This document shows, piece after piece, positions 52,141 to 61,106 of a DNA stretch of 64,000 bases. The stretch is from NCBI RefSeq assembly GCF_026012015.1, contig NZ_BRXR01000001.1, forward strand, positions 4,551,501-4,615,500, given 5' to 3'. Each line of letters starts with the position of its first letter. Within the stretch, counting starts at the first letter, position 1. The notes beneath the pieces were generated by a model, which had not been told where the DNA came from, made no database searches, and saw nothing but the letters and a program-made list of their open reading frames with translations. Both the position numbers and the translations under genes were made by a program. Source of the stretch: Clostridium omnivorum (GTDB taxonomy: Bacteria; Bacillota; Clostridia; Clostridiales; Clostridiaceae).

Positions 52141-53484
52141 CTACACATTTAATTTTTTAGAACCTATAAAATAAATAATCATTCCAATTACAAAATAACC
52201 AACTGTCCATGCCCAAAGCTGCCAGCCACCACTAAGAATTCCAGGAATATAAGCAGCTATTATAACAATGAAGGTTATTATAGGAAGAATATTCCCACCT
52301 GGAGCCCTAAAGCTGCCTTCAACATTTGGGTGCTTTTTGCGGGCAGCAATGATTGTTAGGCAAACTATAGCAACAACTATAGCATTACACAATGATCCAA
52401 GATTTACTATCAAGTTTGTAAAATTAGGGAAAGCAGATATCACACCAACAACCAGTATTACAACTATTTGAGCATTTACAGGTACTCCTGTTTTTTCATT
52501 ATTTTTTGCTAGGAACTTTGGCAAAATTCCACTTTCAGCAGAGGCTTGTAAAGCACGTGCAGATAAAGCCATAACAACAAGGATAGTTGTAATTAATGCC
52601 AAAACTGCAGAAATAGATATAAGCTTTGAAAGCCATGGAATAACCGCAAGTTTTGTAAACGCCGCTGCATACAAAGGAATATAAGACATTCCTGGATTCT
52701 TCTGCAAAAATTGTGAAGAAACAAGACCTAATACTGATATCATTACTAAAACATAAAGTGAAACAACAACCAGCATAGCTATTGTCATAGCTTTTGGAAC
52801 GGTTTTACTTGGATTTTTTATTTCTCCTACCATGAAGGAAACCGCAACTATTGACCCGTATGCAACCATTGCAATAGGAATTGCTCCCATAAAGCCCCAT
52901 GTGCCTTCAACACCCTGAGCGAAGAATGGTGATAACATGCTTGCATCCCATTGACCACTGAACAGAGCAACAACGATGAATATAACCATAGTTGCAGCTA
53001 AAGCAAATGTCAATATTGTATTAGCCTTACCAGTAACAGCAATATTTACTATATTTAATATTCCACATATAAGAACTGTTATTATTGCTATAGGTATTTG
53101 ATATTTTCCAAAAGCAGGAAAACCAACCCCAAGATAAATACTTACATAAATTGCTGAAAAGGCAGCTCCAGCCCAGCATCCAAAAAGATATGCCCAGGTT
53201 GAAATCCAGCCCCAAATACGCCCTTGCTTTTCATTTTTACCTAGTGATTTTGCTGGAAATACGAATATACCTCCTGATTGAGGATATATTGTTGAAAGTT
53301 CAGCTGTTTGAAGGCCATATGCATATAAAATCACAGCAGCAATAATCCAGGATAAAATAGAAGCAGGACCAGCATTTAAAATAGTCAATCCTGAAAGAGA
53401 AAAAATAGCACTTCCTATCATTCCGCCAATGAGAATAGTTGAGCTATCTAGTAAACCTAATTTGCCCTTTTCATCGTTTAACAT
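52141..53484 (-). CDS. APC-superfamily amino acid/polyamine permease
   Basis: 447 residues with twelve predicted membrane helices. The first helix has GGMIGSAIFSLSG, the glycine-rich unwound substrate motif of APC transporters, and GEIKNPSKTVPKAM lies between helices 6 and 7. It should import an amino acid or amine. It sits in the middle of the selenoprotein operon, so its substrate is probably the one the pathway degrades, an amine or amino compound rather than a free sugar. AAGGGGAGAG precedes the ATG. Confidence 0.9.
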   Translation of the reverse strand: MLNDEKGKLGLLDSSTILIGGMIGSAIFSLSGLTILNAGPASILSWIIAAVILYAYGLQTAELSTIYPQSGGIFVFPAKSLGKNEKQGRIWGWISTWAYLFGCWAGAAFSAIYVSIYLGVGFPAFGKYQIPIAIITVLICGILNIVNIAVTGKANTILTFALAATMVIFIVVALFSGQWDASMLSPFFAQGVEGTWGFMGAIPIAMVAYGSIVAVSFMVGEIKNPSKTVPKAMTIAMLVVVSLYVLVMISVLGLVSSQFLQKNPGMSYIPLYAAAFTKLAVIPWLSKLISISAVLALITTILVVMALSARALQASAESGILPKFLAKNNEKTGVPVNAQIVVILVVGVISAFPNFTNLIVNLGSLCNAIVVAIVCLTIIAARKKHPNVEGSFRAPGGNILPIITFIVIIAAYIPGILSGGWQLWAWTVGYFVIGMIIYFIGSKKLNV

Positions 53485-53570
53485 AAATTCTCTCCCCTTT
53501 TTTATTATTTTTAAAATTCAATAATTCGTTATGTCTTAAATATCTGCTATGCTTTCTATAAACTTCCCAC

Positions 53571-54605
53571 TTACATTTTAACTATAATTCGGTAGGTTTT
53601 GGGGTCTATTGCACGCTGAAATGCATATTCTAATTTGCCAAATGGTACAACTTCTGAAACAAGCAGTGATGGATCAATCATCTTTTGAGACAGCAGCTTT
53701 GCAGCTGTTAAAAAATCACGTGTGTTAGCATTAACAGCTCCTGTAATATTCATCTCATTGGAGTGTACCTTATTTACATTAAGCTCTATAGGGTTGTCAG
53801 GATGGAAGGATGAGTACATGACAACACGTCCTACCTTGCCTGTCATTTGAACGCTATCGGCAGCCAGCTGTGGTAATGCAGCTGTACAAAATACAACATC
53901 AGCACCTCTGCCTTCCGTAAGTTCTCTTATCTTTTGAATTGGATCTGCTTCTTTAGAGTTAATCAAAATGTCCGCTCCCATTTTCTTTGCAATTATAAGA
54001 CGCTCTTCATCAACCTCGCAGGCAATGACACGTGCTCCTCTCAACTTTGCAAGCTGAATGTGGAAGGCTCCCATAATTCCCACACCTATAACTACAACAT
54101 CGTTTCCTAGTTCAATGTTAGCATTATTAATGCTATGGACACAGCAGGCAAGGGGTTCTGTTAACGCTGCATAGGTCAGTTCCAAATCATCAGCCATTTT
54201 ATAAAGTGCTTTAGCATCTAATAGCATATATTCTGCAAAACCACCAGGACCACTGATTCCTTCATGAACTTCTGCCTTAAATGAGATAACACATTGATTT
54301 TCGTGACCACTTCTGCAATAATAGCATTCTCCGCAACTTGTCAGCATTCTTGTTGCAACCTTATCACCTACCTTCAGACTTTTTACGTTACAACCAACTG
54401 CCTCCACTGTTCCTGAAGCTTCATGCCCACCTGCAAAGGGATACCTTTTCATAATACCATTAAAAATTCTCTGCTCAAGTGTGCAAATTGCACAGCTATC
54501 TACTTTTACAAGAACTTGACTTCCCTCAGGCTGCTTTAAGCTTTTTGCAGCAATTTCTATTTTTTTCTCATTAGATATAATAGCTACTTTATAAGTTTTA
54601 TCCAT
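53571..54605 (-). CDS. Zinc-dependent medium-chain alcohol dehydrogenase
   Basis: 344 residues. Catalytic zinc region CAICTLEQRIF and GGHEASGTVEAVG near residue 60; structural zinc cysteines in SCGECYYCRSGHENQC near residue 97; Rossmann motif VIGVGIMGAFHIQLAK near residue 173. It oxidises a secondary or amino alcohol, or reduces the ketone, using NAD(P). It starts 10 bases after the aldolase gene. Confidence 0.9.
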   Translation of the reverse strand: MDKTYKVAIISNEKKIEIAAKSLKQPEGSQVLVKVDSCAICTLEQRIFNGIMKRYPFAGGHEASGTVEAVGCNVKSLKVGDKVATRMLTSCGECYYCRSGHENQCVISFKAEVHEGISGPGGFAEYMLLDAKALYKMADDLELTYAALTEPLACCVHSINNANIELGNDVVVIGVGIMGAFHIQLAKLRGARVIACEVDEERLIIAKKMGADILINSKEADPIQKIRELTEGRGADVVFCTAALPQLAADSVQMTGKVGRVVMYSSFHPDNPIELNVNKVHSNEMNITGAVNANTRDFLTAAKLLSQKMIDPSLLVSEVVPFGKLEYAFQRAIDPKTYRIIVKM

Positions 54606-54615
54606 AATATGCCTC

Positions 54616-55416
54616 CTAGTATTTTTTATTTAGCTCTTTTAATGCTGCTTCTACGCTGCAGTCTTCATGAATAAGCTTAGCTATAGCACCAGCGAATCTA
54701 GCTGGATTCTCATGATTCCATATATTTCTTCCCATGGCAACACCTGCACCACCTGCACTAAGTGCTTCTTTGATTTCAGTAAGAAGCTTTTCCTCTGTTA
54801 CTTTTTTGCTACCTCCTAATATAACAACTGGCACATAGACACTTTCACACAGTTCTTTAAAGGTTTCAATTGAACCAGTATATTCAGTTTTTATAATGTC
54901 TGCACCCATTTCAGCACCCATACGACATGCAAATGTTATATTTTGTGGAGTACGGGAATCCTCTGCAGGTTCAAAACCTCTTGGAAGCATTTCTGCAGTT
55001 AATGGAATGCCCCACTTGTTACATTCATGAATGTTTCTAGATAAATCCTTTAAAATTTGATCTTCCCATCTTGAACCAGGAAATCCCATGCTAATTACAG
55101 AATCCACTCCCAGGCGAATTGCATCTTCAATACCTACTACGGTTTGTAGAGGCTTATCTTTGGATCCCAGGAATGAGCTTCCGCCATCAAGTCTAAGAAT
55201 TATCCCTTTTCCATGGAAATTATCTGCAAATTTATCTGCAAGACCAACTGTGGCCAGAAAAGCATCTACTCCTGCTCTTGCAACTTCACTAATTATATTT
55301 CCTGGATATTTCATTGCAGGAAGAACATTAAAACCATTTCCATGATCCATGGCCATGATAAATGTTTTTTTATCCTCTCTAAAAATATGATTTAAACGAT
55401 GTATCTTGTTAGCCAA
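54616..55416 (-). CDS. DhnA/LsrF-type class I aldolase
   Basis: 266 residues from TTG 55416, about nine bases after AAGGAG (a TTG three codons earlier overlaps the site). TIM-barrel signatures FIMAMDHGNGF near the start, the Schiff-base lysine in MGADIIKTEYTG near residue 178, and phosphate-site GGSKKVTEEKLL and GAGVAMGRNIW. Members are fructose-bisphosphate aldolases, LsrF thiolase or sulfosugar aldolases. It is first in the operon, facing the SorC regulator. The exact substrate is unknown. Confidence 0.88.
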   Translation of the reverse strand: MANKIHRLNHIFREDKKTFIMAMDHGNGFNVLPAMKYPGNIISEVARAGVDAFLATVGLADKFADNFHGKGIILRLDGGSSFLGSKDKPLQTVVGIEDAIRLGVDSVISMGFPGSRWEDQILKDLSRNIHECNKWGIPLTAEMLPRGFEPAEDSRTPQNITFACRMGAEMGADIIKTEYTGSIETFKELCESVYVPVVILGGSKKVTEEKLLTEIKEALSAGGAGVAMGRNIWNHENPARFAGAIAKLIHEDCSVEAALKELNKKY

Positions 55417-55740
55417 ATTAATCAACTCCTTTTTATTAGTTAATAATTTTAATTTTTTTGATTAATATAAATGAATTTTTATGATTTTTCAGCTCTTTCC
55501 TAGGAAATTCATGCTGAGGTAATAAGGGCTAAAATGTTACATTTGTACATTATATGAACGTTTGTAACAGAAAATGATATTCTGCTCATTCTTTTTATTA
55601 AATATATTTTTTATAAAATGGCGATATTGAACTTAAGTATTAATTCAAATTCATATTTGTAAATCTAATAAGCTATACACAAAACTATTAAGATGATATA
55701 ATGTAAACTATAAAATTAACAAATAATGGAAGGCGATGTC
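55417..55740. promoter_or_regulatory. Divergent control region of the selenoprotein operon and its regulator
   Basis: 324 bases. It holds an inverted repeat TGTTACA (55535-55541) and TGTAACA (55563-55569) with related half-sites between, a probable operator for the SorC-type regulator. The rest is AT-rich; no promoter pair was placed with confidence. Confidence 0.5.
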
Positions 55741-56679
55741 ATGCAAAATATAAAACACATAGATGAATATACAAAGGTTGCTTATTACTATTACAAGATA
55801 GGTATGACCCAAGATGATATAGCAAAAAAAATGTCCATGTCCCGTCAAAGGGTCAATAGAATTCTGAAAAAATGTCTTGAGACAGGAATAGTAAAGATTG
55901 TTATACAAGATTATGAGCAGCAGAACGTGGAATTAGAGGTACAGCTAGAAACCCTTCTTGGCCTTAATGAAATAATCATTGTTAATAATCAAGAAGGTGA
56001 AATTAATAATTATCTTGGAGTTGCCGCTTCCTCCTATCTTAAACGTGTTATAAAAACTAATGATATTATTGGCTTTTCTAGAGGAAGAGCCTTATCTGCT
56101 TTAGTAAATAATTTGCTGCCAATAGAAAAATTAAACCTTACTGTAACTCAGCTTGTTGGCGGGCTAAATGCAGAGGAAACAAATATCAATTCTGATTATA
56201 TTGTTAGACGTTCATCAGAAATCCTTAATGCAAAACCATGTTTTATGTATGCACCAATTATTTTGGAAAATAAGGAACTTCGAGATTCTCTTATGAAAGA
56301 AAGCTTTTTTTCAAGTGTTTATAATACTATGAAAGCTTGCACTATTGCAGTGGTAGGTATAGGTGATATGTCAAGTAAATCTTCTTTTGTTCAAAAAAAA
56401 TATATATCCACGGAAGAATATAATATTCTACATAAAGAAAATGCAGTTGGAGAAATATGTACACACTATTTTAATATAAATGGCAGTATAATTGAAAGTG
56501 GCTTAAATGATAGAGTACTTGCTATAGATATAGATAGTTTTATAAAAATCCCCCTCCGTATTGGCGTAGGCTGCGGGCCTGAAAAGCTTTCTGCTATAGC
56601 TGGTGCTGTACGAGGCAAGTTTATTAATGTGCTTATTACTGATCTAGAAACAGCAAATTCATTAACGAAAATCATATAG
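55741..56679 (+). CDS. SorC/DeoR-type transcriptional regulator of the reductase operon
   Basis: 312 residues from the ATG at 55741 (GGAAGG upstream; an ATG five codons earlier overlaps it). An N-terminal HTH (KVAYYYYKIGMTQDDIAKKM then MSRQRVNRILKKC) precedes a sugar-phosphate-binding domain with GFSRGRALSALVNNL, TVTQLVGGLNAEE and the conserved VGIGDM. SorC-family regulators respond to phosphorylated sugars or similar ligands, which fits the aldolase next door. It is transcribed away from the operon it probably controls. Confidence 0.92.
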   Translation: MQNIKHIDEYTKVAYYYYKIGMTQDDIAKKMSMSRQRVNRILKKCLETGIVKIVIQDYEQQNVELEVQLETLLGLNEIIIVNNQEGEINNYLGVAASSYLKRVIKTNDIIGFSRGRALSALVNNLLPIEKLNLTVTQLVGGLNAEETNINSDYIVRRSSEILNAKPCFMYAPIILENKELRDSLMKESFFSSVYNTMKACTIAVVGIGDMSSKSSFVQKKYISTEEYNILHKENAVGEICTHYFNINGSIIESGLNDRVLAIDIDSFIKIPLRIGVGCGPEKLSAIAGAVRGKFINVLITDLETANSLTKII

Positions 56680-56775
56680 ATTATTTATTGCTTAGCTCAA
56701 CGTTCTACATAAACCTATATGTTTTGATAAAAATGAGAATCATCCATACGAAGTATTCTATTGAGCTGAAAGCTA

Positions 56776-56819
56776 AAAAAGTTCCCTCAAACTAGGTTAA
56801 AGCTTGAGGGAAACTTTTT
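56776..56819. terminator. Bidirectional terminator between the SorC regulator and the ABC-2 operon
   Basis: Arms AAAAAGTTCCCTCAA and TTGAGGGAAACTTTTT, one bulge, with T-runs both ways. Confidence 0.85.
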
Positions 56820-56909
56820 AAGTTATAAAATTTACTATTTACTCTTTCAATTTATAAATACCATTTACATTTTGGAGTATTTCATGCCCAATCATCTACT
56901 TTCTTATTT

Positions 56910-57707
56910 CTACAATTTACTTGTAATTAAATTTCCTGATTCATACCTTTTGAGTCCTCTATAAAACATTATATAGGCTATTATTATCCATACTGCTGCC
57001 ACTCCTAAAACCTTTAAAAGACTAATTATAGAAAAGTGATTTATTACACTTGCTGGAATGTATACAATGAAAACAGTTGGAATTACAGTATATAGAATAA
57101 CTTTAATTACATTATTAAAAATTCCTTCAGGGTAAATACCGAATGTTACAAGAAATTCTATTACTAGCTGAGCTAAACCTTCCGTATTACCTGTGTAAAA
57201 GCTTAATGCATGGAAAGATACAAGCACTGCTGAAAAAATCAAAGCTCCAGTTATGCAGAAAATTACAAACAGCATGAATCCCTTTAAGTCTAAGCCTCTA
57301 GTTAAGAAAAATAGAATTATTCCATACAGGGTGTCCCCCCATGCAGAAACTACTGTTTTCGAGCAAATTATATTAAGCAGAGGGTCCTTAGGCTGCAATA
57401 GATAAGTATCCAGTTCTCCATTAAGTATCATTTTTGTTATCTGATTTAAATTACCAAACACTACATAACTTAATCCAAAACTAGTAGAAGAAATAGCCCA
57501 AAGCATCATTTCATCTTGAAAAGTGTATCCACCAATAGTATTTACGTTATTAAATAATATCCACCAAAAGAATATAAAGGCAGAATTATTTAATATCATT
57601 CCAAAGCACTGCATTAAAAAACTCATCCTATATTCCATAACTGAAGATAAATTAAACTTAAAATAGTAAATCATTAATCTTAAACTCTTTTTAGCCTCCA
57701 TTAACAT
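56910..57707 (-). CDS. ABC-2 type permease (second subunit, COG3694 type)
   Basis: 265 residues with six predicted membrane helices. Pattern FNLSSVMEYRMSFLMQCFGM at the start and NGELDTYLLQPKDPLLNII are typical of the DUF990-type exporter subunits. It overlaps the previous permease gene by 17 bases. It completes a heterodimeric exporter with the upstream permease and ATPase. The substrate may be guanidine or a related compound, from the riboswitch upstream. Confidence 0.85.
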   Translation of the reverse strand: MLMEAKKSLRLMIYYFKFNLSSVMEYRMSFLMQCFGMILNNSAFIFFWWILFNNVNTIGGYTFQDEMMLWAISSTSFGLSYVVFGNLNQITKMILNGELDTYLLQPKDPLLNIICSKTVVSAWGDTLYGIILFFLTRGLDLKGFMLFVIFCITGALIFSAVLVSFHALSFYTGNTEGLAQLVIEFLVTFGIYPEGIFNNVIKVILYTVIPTVFIVYIPASVINHFSIISLLKVLGVAAVWIIIAYIMFYRGLKRYESGNLITSKL

Positions 57708-58491
57708 TCAAATTCTTTGCCCCCTTTCTGTAAAGACTCATTGCAAGAATAAAGAATATAGCCAAATATAATACTTGAATTGCAAATTCACCGGCAAATC
57801 TAGAAAAAGAAAAATCAACTGCAAGTCTTGCTGGAACGTATGTTACATATGCAAAAGGCAAATAATGTGATACCCCTTGTAACCACTTTGGAAAAAGTTC
57901 TATAGGTACTAGCATTCCTCCCAAAGTAAATATTAACTTTGAATAAATCCAGAAAAAAGCAGTATTATCTTCAATCCAAAAGGAGGTTAATGCCAATGAT
58001 AAATATATAAAAAAATTTATTGTACAGCCCAAAAGCAAGGATAAGATTATAAAAGGTAAATGAATAATGTTAAATCCTTCTAGTGAACCTGCATATATTA
58101 ATCCTATTGCAAGTCCAACTAATCCATTAGCTAAAAGCTTAATACTAACCTCACCAACATAATATGAAAAGCAATAAAGAACATAGTTATAAGGCTTATT
58201 TAATAAATATGCTATATTTCCACTCTTAACATCCTCATTTACCTGATTATGCATATCAGTTCTTGATAGAGTCACTAGTTCAGTAAAGATCAAATACCAT
58301 ATCATTGCAGTTAAACTAAGTCCGCCAATAGTTGCAGTTCCCTTTTGAGCATAAATGGTTTTCCAAAGCATTAAATATATAAACATGATAAAAACAAAGA
58401 ATAGATTCTTACTAAGAAAGTTCCAAAAATACACTAAGCTATTTGTCATTGTTATCTTAGAGATTTCACTGTATTTGCGAAGCAATTTCAT
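57691..58491 (-). CDS. ABC-2 type permease (first subunit, COG4587 type)
   Basis: 266 residues from the ATG at 58491 (AGGGGTG upstream; a GTG four codons earlier is less likely). Six membrane helices; NEDVKSGNIAYLLNKPYNY is the subunit signature matching NGELDTYLLQPKDP of its partner. It overlaps the end of the ATPase gene by 26 bases. Confidence 0.85.
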   Translation of the reverse strand: MKLLRKYSEISKITMTNSLVYFWNFLSKNLFFVFIMFIYLMLWKTIYAQKGTATIGGLSLTAMIWYLIFTELVTLSRTDMHNQVNEDVKSGNIAYLLNKPYNYVLYCFSYYVGEVSIKLLANGLVGLAIGLIYAGSLEGFNIIHLPFIILSLLLGCTINFFIYLSLALTSFWIEDNTAFFWIYSKLIFTLGGMLVPIELFPKWLQGVSHYLPFAYVTYVPARLAVDFSFSRFAGEFAIQVLYLAIFFILAMSLYRKGAKNLNVNGG

Positions 58492-59479
58492 TGTTATCTG
58501 CACCCCTATTAAATCTATAAATATATGATATTATTTCTTCCAGCGGAGGCTCAGATATAGTGATATCATTAACCTTACCGCAGCTTATTAAATTAGTTAA
58601 GACCTCCTCGATATCTTGCTCAGATGTATTTACTTGGACCTTTATTGCATCTCCCTTATTTTTAATAACATTTAGATTATATTTATCAAGATTAACTATA
58701 TCATTATACTTAATCTGAATAACCTTTTTATTTAAATAATCATGTTTTAGCCTTTTAATGCTCTCATTTAAAACAACTTCACCATGATTAATTATTATTG
58801 CTCTTTTACATAACTGTTCTATGTCACCGGCATCATGAGAAGTTAAAAAGATGGTTGTCTTTTCTTCCTTGTTTAATTTTAAAATAAGTTCTCTTATTTT
58901 TTGCTTAACAACAACGTCAAGTCCTATAGTTGGCTCATCTAAAAAGATTATTTCAGGCTCATGTAATATGGATGCTGCTATCTCACAGCGTATTCTCTGG
59001 CCTAAGGATAGCTTTCTAACAGGCACATCCATTAAATCCCCTATTTCAAATATTTCTTTTAACATATCTATTCTCTTTTTAAGTTTTTCACTATCCATCT
59101 CATAGATATTGCCTAGAAGATTAAAGCTGTCTAATGGTGGTAAGTGAAACCACAGCTGAGACTTTTGTCCAAAAACTGTTCCAATTTTATAGGATAACTT
59201 TTTTCTGTCCCTAGATGGATCATGGCCTAATACTTCAAGCTCTCCGCATGAAGGGTGCAGAATTCCTGTTAGCATCTTGATAGTTGTTGATTTACCAGCT
59301 CCATTTGGACCTATGAAGGCCAATATCTCCCCTTTTTCCACTTCAAAGGAAATATTATTTACTGCTTGGATTTCTCTGTACGAAGGTGAAAAAATAGATT
59401 TGACACTGCCCTTTAGACCTGGTTCTTTAGTTTTAACCTTAAATGTTTTGCCTAGGTTGTGAACTTTTATTATACTCAC
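58466..59479 (-). CDS. ABC exporter ATPase (COG4586 type)
   Basis: 337 residues from GTG 59479, behind AAGGAGGTGG. Walker A GPNGAGKSTTIKM near residue 58, signature LSLGQRIRCEIA, Walker B IIFLDEPTIGLDV, and a C-terminal extension usual for ABC-2 exporters. First gene after a guanidine-I type riboswitch. It powers export through the two overlapping permease genes. Confidence 0.92.
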   Translation of the reverse strand: MSIIKVHNLGKTFKVKTKEPGLKGSVKSIFSPSYREIQAVNNISFEVEKGEILAFIGPNGAGKSTTIKMLTGILHPSCGELEVLGHDPSRDRKKLSYKIGTVFGQKSQLWFHLPPLDSFNLLGNIYEMDSEKLKKRIDMLKEIFEIGDLMDVPVRKLSLGQRIRCEIAASILHEPEIIFLDEPTIGLDVVVKQKIRELILKLNKEEKTTIFLTSHDAGDIEQLCKRAIIINHGEVVLNESIKRLKHDYLNKKVIQIKYNDIVNLDKYNLNVIKNKGDAIKVQVNTSEQDIEEVLTNLISCGKVNDITISEPPLEEIISYIYRFNRGADNNEIASQIQ

Positions 59480-59503
59480 ACAACCACCTCCTTATAAAAA
59501 AAT

Positions 59504-59552
59504 AAAGCCCAAGAACAAATCTCAAGTTAGAGACTCGTCCTTTAGGCTTTTC
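59504..59552 (-). terminator. Riboswitch-controlled terminator
   Basis: Long stem from AAAGCCTAAAGGAC to GTTCTTGGGCTTT (59551-59504) followed by T-rich sequence. The aptamer's 3' ACGA element lies in the 5' arm, so ligand binding can compete with termination. Confidence 0.7.
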
Positions 59553-59625
59553 TCCTAAAAGTGTAGATTAAATCCTGTATCGCTCGGACCAGACGTTATA
59601 AACCGGAACCCTAGATACACTCTCG
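59528..59625 (-). ncRNA. ykkC-class riboswitch, probably guanidine-I
   Basis: The leftward RNA carries the core blocks in order: CUAGGGUUCCGG, then CUGGUCCGAGCG, and GGACGAG 3' of them. P1 is AGUGUA (59621-59616) with UACACU (59565-59560). The ACGA after the core points to subtype 1 (guanidine-I) rather than the ppGpp or PRPP variants. It ends in a terminator and precedes a three-gene ABC exporter, so guanidine would turn on export. Confidence 0.85.
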
Positions 59626-59695
59626 TATAGAAACTATACCATAAATGATAAATATTGTAAACCCTTTAAATTCATTAAATCCCACTTTTTCACCT

Positions 59696-60229
59696 TTATT
59701 TATTTATACTTTCAATTATTTTATCCAAACTATCAACCTCTGCAAATCTGTCTTTAAAAATATAAAAATTATGATATTCATATATTTCTTTTCCTGATAA
59801 AATTTCATTATCAAAAGTCGTATTAGTGTGCTCAGGCATTATTAGTTTATAACCTTTTTCGAAAGCAACTCTACAAGTTGTATCTATACAATATTCCGTT
59901 TGCATACCAACTAATATCAATGTTTCTATGCTTTTACTGCAAAGATAGGCTTCCAATTCTGTATTTTTAAATGCACTGTTGTAGTTTTTTCGAATGATCT
60001 TTTCGCTTTCTTTAGGATAAATTGAACTATGTATATCCCAACCTGATGAAAATGGCTTCAACTCATCGTTCTTTTCTCCATCATGTTGAATATATATAAC
60101 TTCTACTTTTCTGGTCCTGCAACTATCTATCAATTCTTTTATGTTTGATAGTGTTTTATCAATATTATATGGATTTCCATCCACTAATGCATTTTGAACA
60201 TCAACAACTAATAATGCTGTATTTTTCAT
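59696..60229 (-). CDS. Isochorismatase-family cysteine hydrolase
   Basis: 177 residues. Catalytic triad: Asp in LLVVDVQNAL (residue 10), Lys in RKNYNSAF near residue 80, and Cys in VGMQTEYCIDTTCR near residue 113. The family hydrolyses nicotinamide, N-carbamoyl compounds or isochorismate-like substrates. It follows the riboswitch region in the opposite sense of reading order but same strand; relation to guanidine breakdown is possible yet not shown. GGAGG precedes the ATG. Confidence 0.9.
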   Translation of the reverse strand: MKNTALLVVDVQNALVDGNPYNIDKTLSNIKELIDSCRTRKVEVIYIQHDGEKNDELKPFSSGWDIHSSIYPKESEKIIRKNYNSAFKNTELEAYLCSKSIETLILVGMQTEYCIDTTCRVAFEKGYKLIMPEHTNTTFDNEILSGKEIYEYHNFYIFKDRFAEVDSLDKIIESINK

Positions 60230-60350
60230 CGCTTTTCCTCCAACCTTTAATTTAATACCTGTATACTTTTATATTATAATACATAATTTTACCACTATAA
60301 AAGGAATTTACCAGATGCTAACAATATAATATTCTTTTAATAATTTTAAA

Positions 60351-60389
60351 GCCCAATTTACAATAATTTTTCATTATTGTAAATCAGGC
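60351..60389 (-). terminator. Terminator of the nitroreductase gene
   Basis: Perfect 11-bp arms TTTACAATAAT and ATTATTGTAAA extended by GCC/GGC pairs, after the leftward stop. Confidence 0.75.
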
Positions 60390-60399
60390 CTTATTACAA

Positions 60400-60972
60400 T
60401 TATAAATTCAATATTAGTTCATCTAATTTTCTTTTAGGAACATGGTGTACTTGTTCTTCATCTCTCCAGTATTTCACATCCTTTGGATCCTTCATATCTT
60501 CAAGTGCAACTTCTTCTTTAGGTTTTCCTAGAGCTATTACAAGAAGTATCTCATATCTTTCAGGAATATCTAGGGACTTTCTTAGCCCATCCCTATCAAC
60601 TGAACCAAACATACAACCTCCTAGTCCTTTTTCCACTGCACCCAAAAGTATACTTTGACATGCTATTCCATGATCCCACATGCAATTTGCAGATATTTCT
60701 TTATCCAATAGCATTACAACATATCCTGTAGGTCTCTCACCTTTTTCCGGTCCATTCCACTCCTTTAAATAACCAGCCCATCTAAGATGAGGAAAAATAA
60801 CATTATTTTTATCTTCTACATTAGACAATATGTACTTTAATGGTTGAAGATTTGCACCTGAAGATGATAGACGTGCTAAATCAATAAGTTCCTCTAAAGT
60901 TCCATTTTCAATTTTTACGTCTTCATAAAATCTTCTGTAGGTTCTATTTTTTTCAATAAGTTGTCTAATCAT
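60400..60972 (-). CDS. Nitroreductase-family FMN protein
   Basis: 190 residues from the ATG at 60972 (AAGGAAGG upstream). FMN-binding patterns RTYRRF and LARLSSSGANLQPLKY near the start and GGCMFGSVDRDGL near residue 115. Nitroreductases use NAD(P)H and FMN to reduce nitro groups, quinones or enones. Monocistronic. Substrate unknown. Confidence 0.9.
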   Translation of the reverse strand: MIRQLIEKNRTYRRFYEDVKIENGTLEELIDLARLSSSGANLQPLKYILSNVEDKNNVIFPHLRWAGYLKEWNGPEKGERPTGYVVMLLDKEISANCMWDHGIACQSILLGAVEKGLGGCMFGSVDRDGLRKSLDIPERYEILLVIALGKPKEEVALEDMKDPKDVKYWRDEEQVHHVPKRKLDELILNL

Positions 60973-61106
60973 TAAACACACCTTCCTTCAGAATCTATTA
61001 TAACACTTTTATATTAGCTAATTCCTTAGCCTTTTTATTTATAATAAACATAAAAGCCCAAATGCAATATTCATGTACATATCTCTAAGTATTTTCTAAT
61101 TTAAAT

